Positions 1 through 11,800 are shown, counted from the stretch's first letter. The stretch: DNA of 64,000 nucleotides from Amblyornis subalaris (GCA_018881555.1 JACAXG010000080.1:2859443-2923442); one strand, 5' to 3'. Numbers and translations: made by a program. The notes: a model not told the origin generated them from the letters alone.

Positions 1-287
1 AACTCCGACAGCTCCTTCTGCCTCCCTCCCCTCGCCCTTCTTGGAAAATGTTGGGAATGTTGCTGCTGGACAATGAGGGAACGACTCCCAGGGCCAACGG
101 CTTGGGGTGGTGGCCGCGAGCTGGAGGGGACAAGGACACTGCGGGAGGTTCTGACAGGGGTCCCTCGGGGAGGTGGGTGGAGGGTCCATCCCAAACATGC
201 CAAACAATCCGTANCCACGGGGTTTGTAGGGAATTTGTGCCCATGTCTTTCCTTTCTTTAGGCATCGTGGGTTTTTAAAGGAAGACA

Positions 288-484
288 AAAGGGTTTGGGT
301 TGGGAGGGACCTTAAAGTTCGTCGATTCCAACCCCTGCCATGGGCAGGGACACCTTCCACTATCCCAGGTTGTTCCAACCTGGCCTTGGACNCTTCCAGG
401 GATCCAGGGGCAGCCACAGCTTCTATGGGCAACCTGTGCCAGGGCCTCCCCTCCCTCACAGGGAAGAATTCCTTCATNTCCTTG
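288..484 (-). mobile_element. CR1 fragment, 3' end
   Basis: It reads as the reverse complement of a CR1 3' end: GGTTTGGGTTGGGAGGGACC, then a CCATGGGCAGGGACACC block, then AGGGATCCAGGGGCAGCC. The ATTCTATG-type terminal octamer has decayed. 5'-truncated like most CR1 copies. Confidence 0.85.
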
Positions 485-860
485 GACTCTCCTCAGGGCG
501 AGACATCCCATCCCGACTGCAGCTCATTCCCTGTGCCCTGCAGTCTGTCTCGGGTGGGATCCCATCCCTTCCTTCATTTCTGCTGGAGCGCAAAGAGAGT
601 TCCTNGGGCTCTCCAAACCAGGACCAGACATGACCAGAGGGAAAGAAACGCTGGAGGTTCCATCCCAAACCCAGAGCAGGGCCTGGCCAGGGGCTCCAAA
701 GGGAAGAGCCAGTCCCAGCCCTGTCCCCAGCCATGGATAAACTGAGGGACCACAGTGAGAACTCCTTTTGCTATTGGATCCTCAAAATTTANGGAATCTG
801 GGATGAATCCCTGGTCTTTTCCACGCTCTAGAACTGCAGATTCTCCCTGAGCCTGTTCCA

Positions 861-956
861 TGAANTCANAGAACCACGGAATGGTTTGGGTTGGAAGGGA
901 CCTTAAAGATCCTCTTGTTCCAGCCTTTTCCACGGGCAGGGACACCTTCCCAAGGC
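861..956 (-). mobile_element. CR1 fragment, short 3' end
   Basis: A GGAATGGTTTGGGTTGGAAG block followed by CCTTAAAGATC and GGGCAGGGACACCTTCC marks the last ~95 bp of a CR1 on the minus strand. It stops before the AGGGATCCAGGGG block. Confidence 0.8.
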
Positions 957-1135
957 CTCTGCTGAGNGAACAGCCAGGAGCTGGCACAGCCCCCTGGTCC
1001 AAACCCCAGTGTCNGCCTGGAGTGACTCTGCTGGGAGACCCTGCCCTAGCCCAGAGGGAGAAAGTCTGGGATCCTGGGAGCTGCCAAAAGCTGGGAAACC
1101 AACGCAGCTCTTCCAGCCTGAGCTCCTGCGCTCCA

Positions 1136-1556
1136 AAGAGCCGTGCCCAGGGAAGGGAACGGAGCTGGGNAAGGGGCTGGAGCCCCAGGAGCNGCTGAGG
1201 GAGCTGGGGAAGGGGCTCAGCCTGGAGAAAAGGAGGCTCAGGGNGGACCTTCTGGCTCTGCACANCTCCTGACAGGAGNGGGCAGCCNGGGGGGGTCGGG
1301 ATCTGCTCCCAGGGAACAGGGACAGGATGAGAGGGAACGGCCTCAGGTTGTAGGGGATGTTTAGTTTGGATTTTAGGGAAATTATTTCCTGGCCCAGCTG
1401 CCCAGGGCAGGAATCCCCATCCCTGGAGGGATTTANAGGCCGTGTGGACGTGGCACCTGGGGACACGGGGCAGTTGTAGCCTTGGCGGTGCCGGGTTGAC
1501 AGCGATGATCCTAAAGGTCTTTTCCANCCTCNAATACCCTGTGATTCCATAATTCC
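1136..1556 (+). mobile_element. CR1 fragment, ~420 bp 3' end
   Basis: Starts with CAGGGAAGGGAACGGAGCTG and runs through CTCAGCCTGGAGAAAAGGAG, GGAGGGATTTA and CGTGTGGACGTGGCAC to CCTAAAGGTCTTTTCC and a decayed GTGATTCCAT terminal octamer. It belongs to a different CR1 subfamily from the 288-484 copy. Confidence 0.85.
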
Positions 1557-2349
1557 AGCCTCTGGCTACGGGGCCGGTGTCGGCCAGGAGATGGTGCTGG
1601 TGGGAAGGTGATGAAGCCCTCGCTCCGCTCCGCTCCTGCCAGCCCAGGAGAGCTCAGACCTTCTCCTTTCTTCCCCCTCCTCCTTCCTCGAAGAATCCCT
1701 GCAAAGATCACCGGGCACGTTTAATGGTGCCAGTCCCACCCCGCGGCACCCACCGGGTTATTTATTGCATCCCGGGGCTTACTGAGAGCTCCTCCGCCGT
1801 AACCCGAAACCCGGGAGGCTCCTGGGCGGAGGATTCTCTAATGGAAGCAGAACCCTGACGGATAATGGGTTTAGGCTGATTTATTTTTCCCCAGGACCCT
1901 TCTGAGAACATCCTCCCGAACGGCTGGGCCGAGCCAGCCCCCCCCCCCCCCCGCAGTGGGGTAACTCTGGGGATTCCCCCAAAAGCAGCACGGGGGGGAC
2001 ATCCCGTCCCGGGGAAGGCTTTTTTGGGGTGTCCTTCTGGCAAAGGCTGGGGAAATGCCGGGGTTGGGTTATTCTGCTGCAGTNTGGGGCACTCTCTGTC
2101 CTTCTGGGGGTAAATCCCCTCTTGTGGAGCCACAGGGGCATCTCCGGTGCCTCTGGAGCTGCTGCNGCCCTCGGCTTCTCCCTGATTCCCCTGCCCCTCG
2201 GGTCTGGTGATCCCACAGGGATTCCCACTCCCAGGATAACCTGTCNCTATGCCAAGGAAAAGGCCCTAAAGCCATCAACCATCCCAGTGCAGACTCCTTC
2301 CCTCCTGCCAACACCCACCCATGTGGGCTTGGCAGGAGCCTGGCATCAG
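1556..2349. other. Non-coding stretch with a candidate conserved block
   Basis: No gene seen. 1690-1885 is a more complex, AT-richer piece (GTTATTTATTGCATCCCGGG, then TCTAATGGAAGC and GGGTTTAGGCTGATTTATTT). It could be a conserved non-coding element. The remainder is GC-rich unique sequence with a C/T run at 1939-1953. Confidence 0.3.
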
Positions 2350-2576
2350 GGAATTATGGAATGGTTTGGGCTGGGAAGGACCTTAAAGCTCATCCAGTTT
2401 CACCCCTGCCATGGGCAGGGACGCCTTCCACTATCCCAGGNTGCTCCAAGCCCCNTCCAGCCNGGCCTTGGACACTTCCAGGGATCCAGGGGCAGCCACA
2501 GCTTCTCTGGGAACNTGTGCCAGGGCCTCCCCAGCCTCATTGTAAAAAAAACTTCTTCCTCAATATCTCAAATAAT
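2350..2576 (-). mobile_element. CR1 fragment, 3' end
   Basis: Reverse complement of a CR1 3' end beginning GGAATGGTTTGGGCTGGGAA and reaching the AATATCTCA block, with several isolated N. Confidence 0.85.
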
Positions 2577-3194
2577 TGGACCCTCTTTTAATTTCAAATC
2601 CTCACCCTGTCTCTGGGGTGTGAGTGGGGCTGGGGCTGGGATGTGCCCCAGGATCGTGGAGAAGAGGCTTTGGGGCTCCAAGCCTCCAGCTCCCAACCTG
2701 TGGAGCCGAGTGGTGATGCCGGATGGGAAAGGCCGAGCTGAGGCGATTCCGCTTTGCATCCCTGCGTATCCAAGAACCCCAATTCCCAATCCCCAGGGGC
2801 CTCTTCCCAGCCTGGGTAATGCCAAGGTTTGGGACTGTGCCCTTNAGGTGGCTGGGGGCACCCACCCACCCACCGGGGAGGGGCAGCGCGGGGGCTGAGG
2901 GCCCTGACCCTTCAGGGAGAGCGGGATGGGAGCAGGCTGGAATTTATTCTGAGCTCATCGAGAATGAAATCATCCTCCTGCAGGACGGCCATGGATGGCC
3001 GTGGCTCTCCAAGCCCCCGGATCCCGGCAGGTGAGCGGGTGGGAGCCGCTCCCGGGGTTGTGTCCCATCCCGGGCACCCGGCAGGGACGGGATTGTCCCT
3101 CCCGGTGCCTCGGGGCTCCTGCAGGACCGTTGTCCCTTCTGGAGGGGGGATACTCACTCTGGACATCCTTTCAGCTGCAAACCACCTCCACTGG

Positions 3195-3258
3195 GATCCC
3201 CGGGCCTATTATAGGCTGATTAAATATTAAAACAATTCATTTTGTACTTAAACTGTTC
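3195..3258. promoter_or_regulatory. Candidate conserved non-coding block, homeodomain-type motifs
   Basis: An abrupt AT-rich island in GC-rich DNA containing GGCTGATTAAATATTAAAAC and AATTCATTTTGTACTTAAAC. Such motif-dense islands often mark enhancers near developmental genes. No conservation data are available here. Confidence 0.25.
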
Positions 3259-6200
3259 CGAAGGCTCCTGCTGANGAGGACTTTGAAGTCTGCGGCGCGA
3301 GGCTTTGCTCTCCGTTCCTCCCGGCCCCATCCCCTCTTTCCACACCTTTCCCCGGGCAGGGAGGGAGGCAGGGAGGGGACTCCTGGCCGGGTCTGCCTCT
3401 CCCAGAGGCTGGAGTCTTGCCTGAGGGCTCGGAGGGGATGTTAGTCCCTGTGTGGGAATTCACTGGTGTCCGGAGGAAAGCTCTGGGTGCTGATTCCAGG
3501 GACATGGAGAGACCTTGGAGAGAGCCAAACCTCCGCCTGGATATGGATTCTAAAGGAGAAGGGGCAGTGGAGCCCTTCACCAGGTCCTGCTGGTGCCCTG
3601 GGAGCCCCCAGGAGCTGAGGGCAGCATTTTCCTGGCAGGGAGGTCCACCGTGGTTTTCCTGTGCTGCTCTTTCCAGGCAGCTGGAGACTGAAACCACCTC
3701 AGGAATGTTTTGACACCTCCAGGACCTGAGGCAGGAACATCCTAAATGTGGCCTTGGGGACCCCCAGGCCGTGGTGTCCTGCCCCACGGGGTCGTGCACC
3801 TGCAAAGTGCATCCCAAGGTGGGCACGGGGACCTTCGGGAAAGGCTGGGATGTGGTGAGAGGGTACAAAACACCTNCACCAGAGGGATCCGGGATGGAGA
3901 CGTGGCAGAGGCACCCAGCGGGGTGGGAATGTCCCTTCGAGGGGTGGAGATGACCGAAGGAAGGGAAGGACAACTCCTGGGAATGAGGGATTGCTCAGAC
4001 CCTGCCGGGGGCAAGGCCCAGGGTGGGATCTCATCCCTGCGAGGATGTTTGAACACCTCAGGGCTTAAATTTCCATCTGCAGCCTCCCTGTCCGTCTGAT
4101 CCCAGCGCAGGAGGAGCCGGACCTCCTCCGGCCCCCGCCGAGGGAGGAGAAGGTGAGCGACGAACACTTCTCCTCCCCAGCCGGATCCGGCCTCCTCCCC
4201 CCTTCCCTCCCCCTTCCCCAGCCCCATCTTTTACATCCCTTGGATGTGGAATGCGGCAAACTCTCAGCAGAGCTCATTACTCCGGGCCCGCCGCTCCGAG
4301 CGGGGCCGAAAGGTCCTGCTCGTAATGATTGGGAGGTGATTTGTATTTAAGGCGCTCTCGGCGCTCGGATGCTGCCGAGGGGGAGGGGAAACTCCACCAC
4401 CGAAAGCTGTGGGGAAGGGGAGAGCCCTGGATAGAGGGAGAGGGCAGGAGTTGCTCCCCATCCGGGAGCGTTCCGGCTCGCCTGTGGCACGGGTGCGGAT
4501 TTCAAACACGAGGACTGGGGAAAGTCTTGCTTTTGTCCATGCAGGGTGAGGACATTCCCCGGGGATTTTTCCAGGGATGGCACAGCTGGCCAGTGGGGGC
4601 GGAAGGTCTGGCCCGAGTCAGGCAGGGCACCCTGTGCCCCCAGTGTCCTGGCGGGACGTGGTTGCCTTGCCCACACCGACTGCTCCTTCCCCTCNTTTCT
4701 CTGCTTCCCCACCCTCCACCTCTGGAATAGTCCAAACAATAAAGCCAATTTTCCAGCCTGGCCATCAACAGGCAAAGGGGTGAGGAAGGCTGGAGCCCGC
4801 GGTGATGTCCCTGAGCTGTGCAGGACAGAGCTGGTGGCCCAGAGCCACCCACTGAAAACTCACAGTTAAAGCCTCCCAGGGTGTTTGNCAAGAGCTCGGA
4901 GCAAAAGAAAACCCCACGAGGGCAAANTCCGNGGGGTGGGTGGGGAAGCTGAGGCACGAAGGGCAAGAATGGACTTCCTGGGAAAAGGGCAGGTGGGCTG
5001 AGTGACACCTCGAAGTTCAGGCTGGGATACAGAGCTCAAACTCGATCTGAACCAAAGCTCCTTNCAGCCTAATTCCTTCTCTTTTTTNNGGGGACCAAAT
5101 TGCCAAAAAATGCACCAGCCTGCTCTGGTTCTACCTAAAAATAAATGTCTCTGAGCACTGCAGGTCTGTGGCTCCTCCTCCTCTCCCAGCTGATGCCAGA
5201 GCCTGGGATCCTCGGAGCTGCCAGGTGTTCGTGGGGTTTGGCACCAGCCTTTGGCTTCGGGAGGCTGGAGCCCCCTCCCAGAGCCCCTCCTGCGCTTGAA
5301 CTTGGAGTTTAATCCCAAAGCCTGTCTTTAACCTCGACCCGAACTCGTGTCTGGCTGCCAATGCCCGGGGGGAGCTGAGGAATCCCGGGATGCTGACACC
5401 CTTCCCGAGGCCCTAAGGAGCTCCCGGCNCTCCAGCGGTGCCTGGAGGGGGGCACAGGGCCCGTTGGGGTCGGCATTAGGGCTGGGAAGGGGAATTTCCC
5501 CCATCCCGGCCTGGGAAGATCACAGGATCAGCTCAGATTAGGCTGCTTGCTCCGGAGTTAACGAGCCAGGCGAGGGCCATGGAAGGAAGGTCAGGAATCG
5601 ATAGCCTGGGAAGATCTGATGCTTTTCCACAAGCCCTTCGTGTANTTCCTGGCTTTGTGCAGAAAGCAGGGAAGTTTTGGGAACTTTCCCTGAAGTCTGG
5701 TGTTTAACCCTTGAGTATTTTGCCCTCCAGCCCAGTTTNCTCTCCCAAGGTGCAGCACCATCCTCCCAGAGGAGGATTCCCTCCCACGTTTTCTCCCAAA
5801 AAAGAGGTGGATGTGTGTGCCTGGCTCTCTCGTAGAGAGGGAAGTCTAATAAATTAATTTTCCTTAATCCCATTGTCCCAAAATTCCCTTGCAGGTCAAA
5901 GCAACTGGCAGGGCAAAGGGCTGGGAAATGTGGTAATTCCCTAATGTTGGCAGCACTGGCATTCAGATCTGGCACCCAAACATCCTTTTCCTTGTGATGT
6001 CTTGGGAAAAAACCCTCTCCTGCTGATTTTGGGGTGAGGACAAACAGCCCTTTTGTCCTCCCCACCCCCAAGCTGCTGTGAGGGGCCTGGCTGGAGCCAG
6101 TTCTGCTGCTGCTGCCCTCGAGGTGTCCAGCCATTCCCGCTTCCCTCTTTCCCTCCCTCCTTCCTTCCCTCCCTCCGTGCTGCCCGCANGGAGAGCAGGG

Positions 6201-6903
6201 CTCTCCCTTCCCAAGCTGCGATAAAAGCTCTGGAGCGATGCCCCGCAGGCTGTGGGAGGATTCCTGCTCCCAGCTCGTCTGGGAATTCCATGGTGAGTCT
6301 CCAGGAACCTCCCTGTGCCTTCCCACAGCCTCACCTGCCCAGGACAGGAGCTATTCCCTGCTCCAGAGGCATGGACTGCCGGCTCAGCCCAGCTCTCCAG
6401 GCGGGGGAAGCAGTCTGTCCCCTTTCCTGCTGCATCCCTGATGGACACATTCCCATGGAGATCTCCCATTCCCACTACGGATCACAGCTGCGTAGAGAAC
6501 AGAAAAGTGTGTAAGAGAAAATCCTTCCATGGTTTTACAGCTTCCAGCAGCAGGAATTCTGGCTCTCTGCCCCAAATGTGCATCCTTCCCCTGCTTGTGA
6601 TCCTCACATCCCATGACAACCCCTGGCCAGCATCCCTGTGGAGTGGGGGAGCAGTGTCTAATTAAACCAGGGTTAATTAAACCTGCTGCCGGGTGAGCCA
6701 CTCCCTTCCATCCCTCATCGGCTTCCCTGGGTGCTGAACTTGGACCTTGGGCTTGGAATTCGGGGTTAAAACCAGCCAGAGACGGAGAGGAATTCCCCAG
6801 CACACCTGGAAGGTGAGGGGGGTGCCCTTCANGTGCTTCCTGACAACGCTTAGTGCCCTAAATTTATTGCAAAAGTTATTAGGCTACATGTAAAAATAAT
6901 GGC

Positions 6904-6959
6904 AACAATAACAACAGCAACAATAATAATAATAATAATGATATTAATAATAATAATAG
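6904..6959. repeat. (AAT)n microsatellite
   Basis: Imperfect CAA and AAT repeats: an AAC/AGC-rich lead followed by two AAT blocks broken by GATATT. Confidence 0.85.
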
Positions 6960-8499
6960 AGACCCAGGGGGTGTACAAAGCATTGCTTCAGTGGAAACGT
7001 TTTCCTGGGAACCCAAATCCNTGGTAAACACTCCATCGCAGAGCTCCACAAGAACAGCTGGAAGGAGCCCTAAATATTTATTATTAATNGCAAAGCTGTT
7101 TATTTTTTACATATTAAATAGGTCATATCTCATCTAATAAACCCTCTGTGCCGGCTCTGCTGGGCTGGAGAAGGATTTTGCTGTTGTGGTGCGAGCGGAA
7201 AGGGGGAACACAGGAGTTCCTGCTTGGGCTGGGAAAGCTGGGATCACATCCCTAGTTCCAGCCTTTGGACTTGTGGGAGGGCTGGAAGATTCCTTCCTGG
7301 AAGATTCCTTCCTGGATAACCGTGTGGCTGCTTCTGGCATCTCCCAGGACATGGTCTAGAAATATGACCAAGAGGTGGGGGATGCAGGTCCAACCTCAGC
7401 CCATCCAGGGATTCCCCGTGTCAGGATGGATAAACCACTTCAACCCCAGACCGGGCTGGAGTCTGGAAATGGGATGGCACCGACCAGCCCTTTGGGATCC
7501 TTGGAGTGCCTGGGAGGCACGTGGTGACAGCAAATGCTCTTTTCCCCCTTCAGAGACGTCATTAAGCAAATACCTACGAAGCTTCCCGAGCTCCAGAGCC
7601 TGAAATCCTGAAGTTTGCTGGATGCTTAAGTGCATCAGGACCTAATTGCNGCCAAGTCCAGGTGTCGGGGGGAAACGAGGGTTGCCCAACCTCCCTCATC
7701 ATTCCAAACCCCATCCAATGGCATTAACCCCCACATCAATCTCCCCAGGCCTCCCAGGAGCTGGGAAAAGCTGGGTATTCCCACTGAGTTTCCTTCCAAG
7801 TGCAGTGGAGCGCCTCATTCCTGACCGGGATGGGGGATACAGCTCCGGGCTCCATCCAGCCCCATAAGGCAGCTGTGGGGTGTTGAGCCACCCCTACAAA
7901 TATTGGGAACAGATGGGTTTCAACCACGAGAGGTGGCAAAGGAAACCAGCGGATTCAGGAGTCACCAAGATCCAAGGAATCCTCGGGAAAATGGCCGCTG
8001 GTCCCTTCNGGCTCCCCAGATGTCGCAGTGACACCGCTGCCCACCCGCTCAGCTCGGATCCGTTCCCCAATCCCACCTACAGCCCCCTCCTCCCGTGGGA
8101 AGCACGGGATCTCCATCTCTCCCTGGGAATGNCCCTTTGCTCTTTCTCCATTCCCTTTCCCCAGGCTCAGCGCCAGAGCCAGGCCTGGGCTCCCCTTNGC
8201 CGTCAGAGGGGAGTGACATCCATGATTCCATGATCCTCTGGGCTTGTGGAGCCTGCTCCTGGGAAAGTCATGGGTGTCCAAGGCAAGGTCCAAGCAGCAC
8301 CTGGCGTGGCCCTGACCAGGGGCAGGTCCAAGCATCCTCTTCAGCAAAGACCGAGAGCGAACACGGTGCAACCACAAACGTGGGACCAACCCNTTCCCGG
8401 GTTTTTTGGGAGCAGAAATGTGCTCCGAAAAGCCCAAATGTCCCATTTTCGGGGCAAGGTATTGCATCTCAGGAACTATCCCAAAGCCTGCCAAACCCT

Positions 8500-8733
8500 A
8501 GGACAAGAGAAAATGGCCTCAAGTTGTGCCAGGACATGTTTAGATGGGATCTCAGGGAAATGTTTTTCATGGAAGGGGTGGTGGAGTCTCCTTCTCCAGA
8601 GGGATTTAAGCCCTGTGGATGTGGCACTNGGGGACATGGGTCAGCAGTGGCCTGGGCNGGGCTGGGGGAACAGTTGGACTCCACGGTCTCGGAGGGGCTT
8701 TTCCAACCTAAAAAGATCCTGTGATCCCATCAA
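8500..8733 (+). mobile_element. CR1 fragment, 3' end
   Basis: Contains ACAAGAGAAAATGGCCTCAA, then GAGTCTCCTTCTCCAGAGGG, GGATGTGGCAC and CTTTTCCAACCTAAAAAGAT, ending in a decayed GTGATCCC. This is the same subfamily type as 1136-1556. Confidence 0.85.
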
Positions 8734-9060
8734 AACTCCCTTCTCCCGCCCTCCCGTGGTCGCACCAGTCCCTGTCCCCTTGGCTTTGCCAGCCGCGCGC
8801 GCAAATCCCTCTGCTCCTTCGGCGGCTCCGGCGCCGGGCCCGGGCTCCTTCCCTGCCCCGCGCAAACCCTTCCCGGCGCGTTTCCACGGAATGCCGTGCC
8901 CCGCCGAGCATTTCCACTTAAAACAAGCCGGGAAGCTCCACGAGGAGCGTCGCTCCGAGGGACGCCGGAGCGTCGGCAGCATCATGTCAGTAATTTGTTC
9001 TACATGGCTGATAATAAGCAATAAGAACACAAACACAGGCAGGGCTTTGTGTGGAGATGT
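8734..9060. promoter_or_regulatory. Candidate regulatory block, CpG-rich then AT-rich
   Basis: A CG-rich lead (8780-8980) is followed by a unique, complex stretch, ATCATGTCAGTAATTTGTTC then TGGCTGATAATAAGCAATAAG (8981-9026). Spared by CR1 and unlike the surrounding repeats. A conserved enhancer is plausible but unproven. Confidence 0.3.
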
Positions 9061-9245
9061 TTTTTTTTCTCCTTTTTTTTTTTTTCTTCTTTTCCCTCTT
9101 TTTTTTCCTGAAGGAACCTCTGATGGGGAGTGGTGGGGGGGCAGGGAAAAAAAAAAAAAAAAGGCATGAATGATTCATCGACGCGAGGGGAGAAAAAGGC
9201 AGAGAGAGGGAGAGAAAGAGAGGGAGATTAAGAGAGAGGAGCTTC
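9060..9245. repeat. T-rich tract, A-run and GA-rich purine tract
   Basis: T runs at 9060-9108 are followed 40 bp later by a run of 17 A (9149-9165), then by GA-rich purine repeats to about 9240. T and A arms could pair in a hairpin. Confidence 0.75.
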
Positions 9246-9353
9246 AAAGTGACTGCAGAGGATTTGAAGTCCTGAGCGTTCCTGGGCTGGGCAGAGCAGC
9301 AATTCACCAGAGAGGCCCCGTCAAGCTCCCTCCACCCCGGCCTCATCCCGGCT

Positions 9354-9390
9354 GCCTCCTCCTCCTCCTCCTCCTCCTCCTCCTCCTCTC
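9354..9390. repeat. (CCT)n microsatellite
   Basis: About eleven CTC units, pyrimidine-only on the plus strand. Confidence 0.9.
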
Positions 9391-9399
9391 CGGAAAAAG

Positions 9400-9735
9400 C
9401 AGCCTCCAAATCACAAGTTCAAAGTTCAGCATCATCTAATGATGGGAAGGCCTCGCAGCCCCTCTGTGAGCGGCATCTGTTTATAGCCGTGGCCCTTCCC
9501 TGGTGGTTTAGCCTGGCTTAAAATAATAATAATAATAATAATAATAAAAAGAAATTAAAAAAACTATATTAGAGGAGGAGGAGGAAGCGTGGAATGAGAT
9601 GCAGGGCTCCGTTTAAAAAAATATATGTCTAAAAAGTCTACTGGTGGCGAAGTGCCTTTGATTCTGAATATTAAAAAAGGCCGTTGGATTTCAATGTAAT
9701 GAGAATATTAACGCTGCTGCCTTGATTTGTATTCA
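9400..9735. promoter_or_regulatory. Candidate conserved non-coding block around an (AAT)n repeat
   Basis: Two complex AT-rich segments, 9405-9500 (AGTTCAGCATCATCTAATGA) and 9625-9730 (CTTTGATTCTGAATATTAAA, then CAATGTAATGAGAATATTAACG), flank an (AAT)n run at 9520-9546. They resemble enhancer sequence in base composition and motif density. Evidence is by eye only. Confidence 0.3.
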
Positions 9736-10047
9736 CCAGCTACCCCAGCCGGGCCTGGGAGAGGGAGAGGGAAAACACAGCTCATTCCTGGCTGGAGCTG
9801 TCGCCCTGGAAAGGCCTGGGGGAGCGGGAAAGGGATGTGGGAGACGGAGGAACCGGCTCCACCCCTCTCCATCCCNTGGGCACTTCCGAAGTCATCCCTG
9901 CGCTGGTGGAACTGGTGGCATCAGTGAGGTTAAAACTCAATATCCTTTCCCGGGGAAATTCNGGGAATTTGAAACTTCCTTCTGGGTTCCTCCAAGGGGA
10001 GTTGGAGGGCAGGTTTAGGTTCGATGGCAGTTAGGAATTCAGGGGGG

Positions 10048-10290
10048 CTTGGGTGGGATATTGGGAAGNAATCCTTCCCTGTGAGNGTGGNGAGGCCCTG
10101 GCACAGATTCCCAGAGAAGCTGTGGCTGCCCCTGGATNCCTGGAAGTGTCCAAGGCCAGGCTGGATGGGGCTTGGAGCAACCTNNGATAGTGGGAGGTGT
10201 CCCTGCCCATGGCAGGGNTGGACTGGACGATCTTTAAGGTCCCTTCCAATCCAAACCATACTGTGATTCCACGATTCCATGNATTCCTTG
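10048..10290 (+). mobile_element. CR1 fragment, 3' end
   Basis: Contains GGGATATTGGGAAG, GAGGCCCTGGCACAGATTCC, GGAAGTGTCCAAGGCCAGGC, ATCTTTAAGGTCCCTTCCAA and a terminal GTGATTCCACGATTCCATG that is a decayed octamer repeat. Confidence 0.9.
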
Positions 10291-10494
10291 TCCATGAAAT
10301 ACGAGTCTTGAAACAATTAATTTCTATTTAATTTTGTCTGAAAAGCCACGAAACTCCTGCTCCTCCAGCTCCACGTTTTCCTCGATCACCTGAGCTCTGG
10401 TGACAAATCTGTGGGAGGGACGAGCGGTGTCCTCAACGAGTCCTGCAAGAGCCGTTATGGCTCCTGTGTCACAAAACAAATGGCCCAATAATGA

Positions 10495-10730
10495 CTGGCT
10501 AATTAACACTTCACTCCATTTTATTAATCAAAGGCCGCGCCATTCAGTGGCCTAATGAAAAGAGTTTGATGTTTTAATATTTCTGAAAAGAGAGGAAAAA
10601 AAGAAAAGGGCTCGGGACTAATTAGGGTGGAAGCCGATTTTAGAAGAAACATCTCAAATTATTGCCTGGCTAAAATAAGGGTATGGAGCACTGCAAATCT
10701 CCCAATTTGTGAATGAGAAGAACAGAGAAT
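10495..10730. promoter_or_regulatory. Candidate conserved AT-rich non-coding block
   Basis: Non-repetitive AT-rich DNA with several homeodomain cores: GGCTAATTAACACTTC, TTTATTAATCAAAGG, GGCCTAATGAAAAGAG and CGGGACTAATTAGGGTGG. No CR1 insertion falls inside about 800 bp here (10291-11132). Enhancer function is inferred. Confidence 0.32.
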
Positions 10731-10975
10731 AAAATCTGCANCTTGAAAGTAGAGTTAAAAATAGAAGATTTAATAACGTTGTCCATTCTATCATGATATG
10801 TCATGGCGTGTCATGAGGAGTCACAAGCAGTGACTGTGCACTGCTCTAACCAAAACATAAAGAAATTACACAAAACAAATAATTCTGACACAAATATTAG
10901 ATGCCACAGTTAATATTTAATCAATAACAAAGTGGACTTTCAAGGATTTCTAACCTCTTTTTGGGAAGCGAAATA

Positions 10976-11105
10976 GTCTAAAAATATTCTAAAATTATTC
11001 TAAAAATATTCTGAAATTATTCTAAAAAATTCTAAAAGATGCTAAAAATATTCTACAACATTCTAAAATTGTCTAAAAATTCTAAAAATAGAAATATTTT
11101 ATTTT
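10976..11105. repeat. AT-rich tandem repeat, ~11-bp TCTAAAAATAT-type unit
   Basis: Roughly eleven degenerate copies of a TTCTAAAAATA/TTCTAAAATTA unit, AT content near 85-90 percent. No coding content. Confidence 0.85.
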
Positions 11106-11132
11106 TGCAGTGGAAATCAAAATCAAACACTG

Positions 11133-11272
11133 CCCCATCCCTGGAAGTGTCCAAGGCCAGGCTGGACNGGGCTTGGAGCAACCTGGGATAGTGGAAGGTG
11201 TCCCTGCCCATGGCANGGGTGGAACAGGATGAGCTTTAAGGTCCCTCCCACCTCAAACCATTCCATGANTCT
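11133..11272 (+). mobile_element. CR1 fragment, short 3' end
   Basis: Starts CCCATCCCTGGAAGTGTCCA and ends with CCTCAAACCATTCCATGA. It follows the AT tandem array almost directly. Confidence 0.88.
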
Positions 11273-11634
11273 TTCCATGTCCTCCTGAACTGAAAAATGC
11301 CAAGAGGGGGGACCAAGCACGGCTTTTCTCCCGTTGTACCAGAAATCCCTTAAAAATGCCAACTCCATGTGACCAAAACAGAGCAAGAACTGGTGGAAAA
11401 CTGATTTTATCCACTCCCAACTCCTCGTTGCCAAAGTCTGAGTGAAGCCACAACCTTTTAGCAGAAGGGAGTGGAGCTCTGGAAGCGGTTGAATTCCATG
11501 GGGCTCCAGCTGGGGCTCGCGGGGAGCCTGGGCGGGGGTGGTGCCACCGTAATGGGATTTCCCCCAGAGGAAAATTCCCCCTGCGATGCCCAGACGCAGC
11601 AGAAAGCACAATTAACTCCACTGGAGGAGCCTTA

Positions 11635-11800
11635 AGCCCACTTTCCTTGAGTGTTGTGTAATTAAAACCTCAGCCTTGTTAATACATTAGCGAGATGTTT
11701 GCATATAATTCATCAAATGTTTATGAAAATGCGTAACAAATAATCCTGACAAACAAGTTGCTTAATTGAGAGAAGGGCTGGGAAGCCTTGTGAATTTTTA
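11635..11800. promoter_or_regulatory. Candidate conserved AT-rich non-coding block with POU-like motif
   Basis: Contains GTAATTAAAACCTC, GTTAATACATTAGCG, GTTTGCATATAATTCATC and ACAAATAATCCTGAC in about 150 bp. TGCATATAATTCAT resembles the bipartite POU4 recognition sequence (TGCAT next to an AATTCAT half-site). Non-repetitive. Confidence 0.33.

Larger units (their letters stand above)
2577..8499. other. Non-coding unique sequence, no gene seen
   Basis: About 6 kb without a supportable exon. It is mostly GC-rich DNA with short AT-richer islands: 3195-3255 (GGCTGATTAAATATTAAAAC), 4290-4350 (around TCGTAATGATTGGGAGGTGA), 6640-6690 (repeated TTAATTAAA) and 7070-7145 (TAAATATTTATTATTAAT). The islands are candidate regulatory blocks; the rest shows nothing I can name. 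Confidence 0.4.
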
